This document shows, one piece after another, positions 6,066-10,546 of a stretch of DNA of 10,546 bases. The notes under the pieces are model-generated. The model was not told where the DNA came from. It did no database searches and worked only from the letters and a program-made list of their open reading frames with translations. Made by a program: the position numbers and the translations under genes. Where the stretch lies: positions 1-10,546 of the forward strand of contig URYA01000041.1 in NCBI GenBank assembly GCA_900551975.1, read 5' to 3'. Numbering within the stretch: position 1 is the stretch's first letter; every line of letters begins with the position of its first letter. This stretch comes from an uncultured Collinsella sp. (GTDB lineage Bacteria > Actinomycetota > Coriobacteriia > Coriobacteriales > Coriobacteriaceae).

Positions 6066-7214
6066 TTAATCGAGGATATCGTCGAGGGCACTCTTGATAC
6101 GGTCGGTCACCGACTTCTTACCGGAAGCGACGTCATCGCCCATATCATCGGCAAAAGCACGGAGCAGCTCGCGCTGCTTATTGGAAAGATTGGTGGGAAC
6201 GACCACGCGCAGTTGCACGATCAGGCGGCCACGCGAACCGCCACCGCCAATGCGCGGCATGCCGTAATTATTGACGTTCACGGTGTCGCCGTACTGGGCG
6301 CCGGCGGGAACCGTCACCTTAGCGACCTCGTCGGGCATAATGCCCTCGACCTCAATCTCGCAGCCGAGCGCAGCCTGCGCAATCGAGATATCGCTCACCA
6401 GGTACAGGTCGTCACCGTTGCGCTTAAAGCGCTCATGGTCGGCAACGCGCACGTTGACAATCAGGTCGCCCGAAGGCTCGCCGCGAAGGCCGGCCTCGCC
6501 AAAGCCGCTCACACGCAGCTGGCGACCGGTCGAAACGCCGGCGGGAATATCGATGTCGATCTTTTCATGCGAAGGCGTGCGGCCCTGACCGTCGCAGGTC
6601 TCGCAGGGATGGTCGATAACCGTGCCCTCGCCATGGCAGTCAGGGCAAGGCGAGGAAGACTGAACCTGGCCCAGGAACGAACGCTGAACCGTCGTGACGT
6701 AGCCCGTACCGTGGCAGCGGCCGCACTGCTTTTCCTGTGCGCCCTCTGCCCTACCGGTGCCATTGCAGTCCTCGCAAGGAGCAAGGCGGTCATAGCTGAT
6801 CGTCTTTTTGCAGCCGAGCGCCGCCTCCTCGAGCGTCACCGAAAGCGAGATGGCCATGTCGCGACCGCGACGACGCTCACGACGGTTGCGGGCGCCACCG
6901 CCGGCACCGCCGCCAAAGAACGAGGAGAACAAGTCGTCCATGCCCATGCCACCAAAGATATCGTTGATATCGACGTAGCCCGAACCACCAGGGCCGTCGG
7001 CAGTGCCGTAACGGTCGTAGTTAGCACGCTTCTGCTCATCGGAAAGAACGGAATAGGCCTCGTTGAGCTCCTTGAACTTGGCCTCGGCCTCGGGGTCGTC
7101 CGAAACATCCGGATGTACGGTACGGGCCTTCTTTAGAAACGCACGCTTGATCGTCCGCGCGTCGGCATCCCTGTCGACGCCAAGCACCTCGTAGTAATCC
7201 CTGTTTTCCGACAC
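6066..7214 (-). CDS. dnaJ: Chaperone protein DnaJ (type I, full length)
   Basis: DnaJ delivers unfolded clients to DnaK and stimulates its ATPase in the cytoplasm. The 382-residue protein has the complete type I plan: J domain with HPD at 34-36, a Gly/Phe region about 70-108 (DIFGGMGMDDLFSSFFGGG), client domain I, four CxxCxGxG zinc repeats at 147, 164, 190 and 204, client domain II (about 258-340) and a C-terminal dimerisation helix. The start is GTG at 7214-7212, with GGAAGGA seven bases before it, giving the usual SENRDYYEVLGV opening; an upstream in-frame extension to 7280 was rejected because it is unlike DnaJ. It lies 81 bases after a second J-protein gene and nine bases before mtaB. 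grpE and dnaK are not in this window. Confidence 0.97.
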   Translation of the reverse strand: MSENRDYYEVLGVDRDADARTIKRAFLKKARTVHPDVSDDPEAEAKFKELNEAYSVLSDEQKRANYDRYGTADGPGGSGYVDINDIFGGMGMDDLFSSFFGGGAGGGARNRRERRRGRDMAISLSVTLEEAALGCKKTISYDRLAPCEDCNGTGRAEGAQEKQCGRCHGTGYVTTVQRSFLGQVQSSSPCPDCHGEGTVIDHPCETCDGQGRTPSHEKIDIDIPAGVSTGRQLRVSGFGEAGLRGEPSGDLIVNVRVADHERFKRNGDDLYLVSDISIAQAALGCEIEVEGIMPDEVAKVTVPAGAQYGDTVNVNNYGMPRIGGGGSRGRLIVQLRVVVPTNLSNKQRELLRAFADDMGDDVASGKKSVTDRIKSALDDILD

Positions 7215-7253
7215 GACCGAATCCTTCCGACTTTCATTATTGTCACAGTGCGT

Positions 7254-7281
7254 CCTATACCCAAGCTGGGCCGACCGCAAA
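7254..7281 (-). promoter_or_regulatory. Possible weak promoter before dnaJ
   Basis: In the 81-base gap between the two J-protein genes the minus strand has TTTGCG (7281-7276), 16 bases, then TATAGG (7259-7254), about 40 bases before the dnaJ GTG. This is a poor sigma-70-like match. No CIRCE (TTAGCACTC-N9-GAGTGCTAA) or HAIR heat-shock operator is visible, and no clear terminator follows the upstream gene, so readthrough may supply dnaJ. Confidence 0.2.
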
Positions 7282-7295
7282 CAGAGGGTTTGATG

Positions 7296-8399
7296 TTATT
7301 GCATTTGGTACGGCGAAAGCATGGCCCGTTGCGAGCAGCTCGCGAACCAAACCGACACGAGCGCGAACATGAAGCCGTTGGCAAAACCGTTGGCAAACTG
7401 CATCGCGCCGCGCTTCCACCACAGCAGACTGCGATGAAGCACGCCGTCCGAAAGCACCATGAACAGGCCCATGGTAAACGGAATAAAGCACATCACGGCA
7501 AAGGCCGAGAACACGCCCGAAATGGCCGAGAGTACCAAAAACGGCGCCACGATGCCCATCAGGTAAAAACCGGTACGAGCTTTGCCTTCCAAGCGCTCGG
7601 CCTCAACATGGGCGCGGCCGACCAGGTCGCCGCCCGCGGCACCGTTGGTGCCAGCATGACCCATGCCGCTAATGCGGACCTCGTCGCCATCGTGCGTGCC
7701 GGCAGGAAACTCAATCGTCTGCTCGGAGGTTACGCGAGTACGACCGCTGCCACCGCAATCGGGGCAGGGGTCGGCCACGACCTTACCGGAACCGCCGCAC
7801 TCGGGGCAGACCGACTGGAACGTGCCCGCGCCAAACAGGAAGGACAGGTCGACGTCGATGTGGCCGCGGCCGCCACAGCTTGGGCAGGTATGGGCATGCT
7901 CGGAGGAGACAGAACCCGAGCCGCCGCAGTGACCACAGGTATCGAAGCGCGTATAGCGGACGGTCTTGCGGGCACCGCCCTTGGCCTCCTTGGCGTCCAG
8001 TTTGATATCGACGACCACGTTGGCGCCGTTCTCGGGATTGTAGGCAGCCTGGCCGCGACGCTGCTGGCCCCAGGCGCCACCAAAGGGAAAGCCGCCCTCA
8101 AAGGGATTGCCATAGCCCGTGTTGCCGGCGTAGCCGCCACCATAGGGCGAAGCTGTAGGAGCACCGGCAAAGGGATTGCCAGAACGCATGGCGTCATAGC
8201 GCGCACGTTTTTGCTCATCCGAAAGCACGGCGTAGGCCTCGGAAACCTCTTTAAACTTTTCCTCGGCATCCGGCTCTTTGTTGACGTCCGGATGGAGCTT
8301 GCGAGCCTTTTGCTGGAAGGCCTTCTGTATATCACGCGAGGTAGCGTCATTGGAGACACCCAGAATCTCGTAATAATCTTTTTCGTTCATCGTCGCCAT
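7296..8399 (-). CDS. Membrane-embedded J-domain protein: DnaJ head with zinc finger and a C-terminal transmembrane domain
   Basis: The 367-residue protein starts as a type I DnaJ: J domain with HPD at 36-38, a Gly/Pro/Tyr/Phe-rich linker (about 74-120), client domain I strands flanking four CxxCxGxG zinc repeats (155, 172, 198, 212), and FPAGTHDGDEVRISGMG near 231-247. After about residue 270, where DnaJ enters client domain II and the dimerisation helix, it becomes hydrophobic, with likely helices near 278-299, 300-317 and 335-354 joined by a charged loop with WWKR. The tail contains FANG twice, from a near-perfect 12-bp duplication. The frame and codon use stay smooth, so this is not an obvious frameshift. 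ATG at 8399-8397 follows AGGAGG at nine bases. It lies between hemW and a normal dnaJ. It may recruit DnaK to the membrane; this is inference. Confidence 0.85.
   Translation of the reverse strand: MATMNEKDYYEILGVSNDATSRDIQKAFQQKARKLHPDVNKEPDAEEKFKEVSEAYAVLSDEQKRARYDAMRSGNPFAGAPTASPYGGGYAGNTGYGNPFEGGFPFGGAWGQQRRGQAAYNPENGANVVVDIKLDAKEAKGGARKTVRYTRFDTCGHCGGSGSVSSEHAHTCPSCGGRGHIDVDLSFLFGAGTFQSVCPECGGSGKVVADPCPDCGGSGRTRVTSEQTIEFPAGTHDGDEVRISGMGHAGTNGAAGGDLVGRAHVEAERLEGKARTGFYLMGIVAPFLVLSAISGVFSAFAVMCFIPFTMGLFMVLSDGVLHRSLLWWKRGAMQFANGFANGFMFALVSVWFASCSQRAMLSPYQMQ
7374..7397 (-). repeat. Two-copy 12-bp tandem repeat in the membrane J-protein tail
   Basis: Two adjacent 12-bp units (7374-7385 and 7386-7397) differ at one base and encode F-A-N-G twice in the third predicted membrane helix. 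Being a multiple of three, the duplication keeps the frame. It may be an ordinary small slippage event. Confidence 0.6.
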
Positions 8400-8457
8400 G
8401 CGCGGCAACCTCCTGCTCACAGCAGCGTATATATTCCGGTAATTCTACCCGAGCGGC
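8400..8457 (-). promoter_or_regulatory. Short gap before the membrane J-protein gene, with AT-rich -10-like elements
   Basis: This 58-base gap after hemW holds TATATA (8433-8428) and TAGAAT farther upstream on the minus strand, both resembling a -10 box. Neither has a recognisable -35 hexamer at 16-18 bases. The short palindrome GGTA-GAAT-TACC overlaps the second. A promoter here is possible because the patch is clearly more AT-rich than its surroundings. The SD AGGAGG for the next gene lies at the downstream end. Confidence 0.2.
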
Positions 8458-9690
8458 CTAAGCTAGATCCCAAAACAGCTCGAACAGAACATTTCCATCG
8501 AGCCAGCCCAGGTGTGTCGGCGCCAGACGAGCTCGAACATGGCCCGCGACGACATCTGCCGAAGTGAAGGGTCCCTCATGGACTCCGAGCGTCTCGGGCA
8601 CCCAAGTGGCAAGACCCAATTCGAGCGCGCGATCGCAAGCAGCTGTCAGCTCATCGGCCGAGATGACACGAGCCACGCGAACCAACAGGTCGGACGCAAT
8701 ACCACGCGTCATGCGACAAGCGAGCATCAGGTCTTCAGCCGCAGCCTCGCGCTGCGACAGATATTCGGTCTCGAACGCCATCGCGTCATCGTCACGTTGC
8801 ACCAGACGCACGCGGTACGCATCGCCTCGAGAAGACACGCCGGGGAACAAACCTGCAAGACGGTCGAAATCCTCGGCGTCGAGCATGCCCGCGGCAGAAC
8901 GACCCAGGCCCAGATAGCCCCGTCCGGTCCAGTAGGCAATGTTATGGGCGCACTCATGGCCGTCGAGCGCGTAGTTCGCCACCTCATACGGGTGATAGCC
9001 GGCGGCACCCAGAAGCTCGCGTGCCAAGTCCATGCACGAAGCCTGAAAATCCTCGTCGGGCTCGAGCGACTCGTCGCGGCGCGCCATGCGATAAAGGGGC
9101 GTCCCCTCCTCAAGCGTGAGCGGGTAGACCGACACATGATGCGGGGCCGCCGCCAGCACGCTATCGAGCGTGCGCTTCCAACTCGCTGCGGTCTGCCCGG
9201 GAAGTCCGCACATAAGGTCGCACGACACATCAAGCCCAGCGTTCTTGACCGTCGCGATGGCGGCGAGCGCCCGATCGGCATCGTGAATACGACCGATGGC
9301 AGTAAGTTCGGCGTTATCGAGCGTTTGCACGCCCAGAGAGACGCGTGTGACACCAACCTTGACAAGTGCAGTAGCAAGCTCGGCGGTCAGCGACTCGGGA
9401 TTGGCCTCGCAGGTAAACTCAACGGGGGCACACCACGCACGAATACGCCGCGCCAGCTCCACCAGGCGCTCCCCCGCCAGCGACGGCGTACCGCCACCAA
9501 CATAGACGGTGCGGATCTGGTCAAGGGCATCAGCCTTGCCAAAAGCATCGAGACGCACGAACAACTGCTCAAAATAGGCATCGAGCGCAGCGCTCAGGTC
9601 GCACGGAGCAAAACTGCGCGAGTCAAAGTCGCAGTACCGGCACTTTTGGGCGCAAAACGGCACGTGCACGTACAGTGCGGTAACGGCCAC
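8458..9690 (-). CDS. hemW: Radical SAM family heme chaperone HemW
   Basis: HemW is a radical-SAM-fold protein that binds heme and is thought to hand it to membrane acceptors; it was long mis-annotated as coproporphyrinogen III oxidase. The 410-residue length is a little above the usual 380. Seen: the cluster motif C13-x3-C17-x2-C20 followed by D-F, lacking the fourth cysteine typical of true HemN; GGGTPS at 65-70; RVSLGVQTLD at 116-125; and HNIAYW at 249-254, matching the HNxxYW motif linked to heme binding. The start is GTG at 9690, seven bases after GGAGG inside the last codons of the dus frame, whose stop lies two bases upstream, indicating coupling. hemW next to dnaJ is a common bacterial arrangement, usually with hrcA in between; hrcA is absent here. 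Confidence 0.94.
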   Translation of the reverse strand: MAVTALYVHVPFCAQKCRYCDFDSRSFAPCDLSAALDAYFEQLFVRLDAFGKADALDQIRTVYVGGGTPSLAGERLVELARRIRAWCAPVEFTCEANPESLTAELATALVKVGVTRVSLGVQTLDNAELTAIGRIHDADRALAAIATVKNAGLDVSCDLMCGLPGQTAASWKRTLDSVLAAAPHHVSVYPLTLEEGTPLYRMARRDESLEPDEDFQASCMDLARELLGAAGYHPYEVANYALDGHECAHNIAYWTGRGYLGLGRSAAGMLDAEDFDRLAGLFPGVSSRGDAYRVRLVQRDDDAMAFETEYLSQREAAAEDLMLACRMTRGIASDLLVRVARVISADELTAACDRALELGLATWVPETLGVHEGPFTSADVVAGHVRARLAPTHLGWLDGNVLFELFWDLA

Positions 9691-9692
9691 CC

Positions 9693-10546
9693 TTAAGCCT
9701 CCAGAGGATGAGGGGGCACCGATTCGCCGGCGGCAAGGGCGGCCTCGCAGGCCACCACATCGCGCTCGATCTCATCGACCAGTGCCATAAACTCCTCGTA
9801 AGTGGAACAGCGCACCACATGGGCACGCCAAGCGGCGGCATGGGGCATGCCTTTTAAGTACCAGCTTGCATACGTGCGGGCACGCGACATGAGCGGCAGG
9901 AGCTCATGCGTCAGCGTTAGGTGCTCACGCAGGGCGTCCAGGCGCTCGACCGAGCTGCGCGGCGGCACCGGTATGCCATCGAGCGCAAGAGCGCGAGCAT
10001 CACCAAAGACCCAGGGATTACCGTAGATACCGCGCGCGATAAACACCGCGCTGGCACCCGAGTTGCGCAGATGCTCCACAGCATCCTCGGCCGAGAACAC
10101 ATCGCCCGAACCAATCACGGGAATCTCAACGGCGTCGGCAACCTCATCGACGACCGACCAATCGGCCTGGCCCGTATAGAGCTGCGTGGCGCAACGACCA
10201 TGCACGGCGACTGCGGCAGCCCCTGCGCCCTCAAGCATCTGGGCAAATGTCGCGGCATTGCGGTCCTCGGCATAAAAGCCTTTGCGAATCTTGACGGTCA
10301 CGGGCACGTGCGCCGCGCCCACCGTGGCCTCGACGATCTTCTCCGCCAGGTCGGGCGTGCGCATGAGCGTATCGCCGCCGAACAGGTTGGGACCGGAAAT
10401 CGGATCCTTTTCATCAATGAGCACCGTGCCCTCGGTACCGTAAATCTCCATGCGCGGCAGCTCGGAATCCCAGACGTCAAAACTGCAGGTCAGCGTCACC
10501 TGTGCCCCGCACACAAACTCGAGAATCGCGTTGATATGAGTATCCA
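9693..10546 (-). CDS. Chimeric frame: oxidoreductase C-terminus joined to tRNA-dihydrouridine synthase C-terminal part; 5' end outside window
   Basis: From about 10365 down to 9693 the product is a Dus enzyme, the FMN-dependent reductase that makes dihydrouridine in tRNA. Seen: LMRTPDLAEKIVEA, the TVKIR lysine, VHGR histidine, GSGD followed by FSAEDA, and ARGIYGNPWVF, then the C-terminal helical domain. Sequence resembles DusB most. The N-terminal ~115 residues expected of Dus, including the catalytic cysteine in the NMGCP-type motif and the first barrel strands, are absent. In their place, in the same open frame, is a piece of a Gfo/Idh/MocA oxidoreductase. The frame remains open to the window edge. 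As drawn, this protein should not work as a Dus. It ends two bases before hemW. Either a real rearrangement or an assembly chimera; I favour the latter. Confidence 0.85.
   Translation of the reverse strand, partial: DTHINAILEFVCGAQVTLTCSFDVWDSELPRMEIYGTEGTVLIDEKDPISGPNLFGGDTLMRTPDLAEKIVEATVGAAHVPVTVKIRKGFYAEDRNAATFAQMLEGAGAAAVAVHGRCATQLYTGQADWSVVDEVADAVEIPVIGSGDVFSAEDAVEHLRNSGASAVFIARGIYGNPWVFGDARALALDGIPVPPRSSVERLDALREHLTLTHELLPLMSRARTYASWYLKGMPHAAAWRAHVVRCSTYEEFMALVDEIERDVVACEAALAAGESVPPHPLEA
10366..10546 (-). pseudogene. Gfo/Idh/MocA oxidoreductase C-terminal fragment fused in frame to dus
   Basis: The last ~180 bases of the window, read on the minus strand, encode a stretch typical of the C-terminal beta-sheet domain of NAD(P)-dependent sugar or inositol oxidoreductases: THINAILEF, then GAQVTLTCSFDVW, ELPRMEIYGTEGT and, after a short loop, GPNLFGG. 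The IEIYG-EG core and the following FGG are characteristic of the family. Nothing like this belongs in a Dus protein. The fragment runs to the edge, so its N-terminal Rossmann part would lie outside. It changes to Dus sequence around GGDTLMRTP, a spot where both families may share similar bases. Confidence 0.75.

Noticed and set aside
4449..7136. Very long plus-strand open frame (895 codons) across phoH, mtaB and dnaJ
   Set aside because: It is antisense to three well-recognised genes, crosses their boundaries and shows no domain. Long antisense frames are common in high-GC coding DNA because of codon bias.
7260..7270. Terminator after the membrane J-protein gene
   Set aside because: CCCA-GCT-TGGG is only a 4-bp stem and no T run follows.
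7215..7280. N-terminal extension of dnaJ to 7280
   Set aside because: The extension does not resemble DnaJ; the GTG at 7214 has GGAAGGA at seven bases and gives the standard opening.
8458..9690. Oxygen-independent coproporphyrinogen III oxidase (HemN)
   Set aside because: The fourth cysteine of the HemN cluster motif is replaced by Phe, and the HNxxYW motif points to HemW.

Overview
The window is a dense run of core genes, all read from the minus strand, so transcription enters at the right edge and leaves at the left. High G+C, short or overlapping junctions, GTG/TTG starts with good Shine-Dalgarno (SD) sequences, and a bacterial core order (hemW, dnaJ, mtaB, phoH, ybeY, dgkA, era, recO) point to a high-GC Gram-positive bacterium. 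The protein style (acidic Era extension, TKAD G4 box) suggests Actinobacteria, probably Coriobacteriia such as Collinsella. That placement is inference from recall, not from a search.

Layout in the direction of transcription. (1) 10546-9693: one open frame that begins as the C-terminal part of a Gfo/Idh/MocA sugar oxidoreductase and switches near 10355-10382 into the C-terminal two thirds of a tRNA-dihydrouridine synthase. It is a chimera and the dus part is broken. (2) 9690-8458: hemW, a radical-SAM-family heme chaperone. (3) 8399-7296: a J-domain protein with the DnaJ zinc finger and first client-binding domain, whose usual C-terminal half is replaced by membrane helices. (4) 7214-6066: an ordinary full-length type I dnaJ. 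(5) 6056-4764: mtaB, tRNA methylthiotransferase. (6) 4783-3797 phoH, 3800-3291 ybeY, 3281-2904 dgkA, 2891-1848 era, 1832-1083 recO: a tightly packed set for RNA/ribosome quality control, undecaprenol phosphorylation, ribosome assembly and recombination repair. (7) 944-666 rpsO, a terminator-like hairpin at 623-651, then 516-1 the start of pnp.

The genes share themes: tRNA modification (dus, mtaB), rRNA maturation and decay (ybeY, era, rpsO, pnp, and possibly phoH), protein folding (two J proteins), and heme or envelope supply (hemW, dgkA). From dus to recO the gaps are at most 81 bases and two gene pairs overlap, so one long operon with internal promoters is likely. The rpsO-pnp pair has the longest gaps (138 and 149 bases), and both gaps hold RNA hairpins that could be regulatory.

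The two items most worth a second look are the membrane-embedded J protein beside a normal dnaJ, and the oxidoreductase/Dus chimera at the right edge, which may be a misassembly. No RNA genes, CRISPR arrays, insertion sequences or phage genes were seen.
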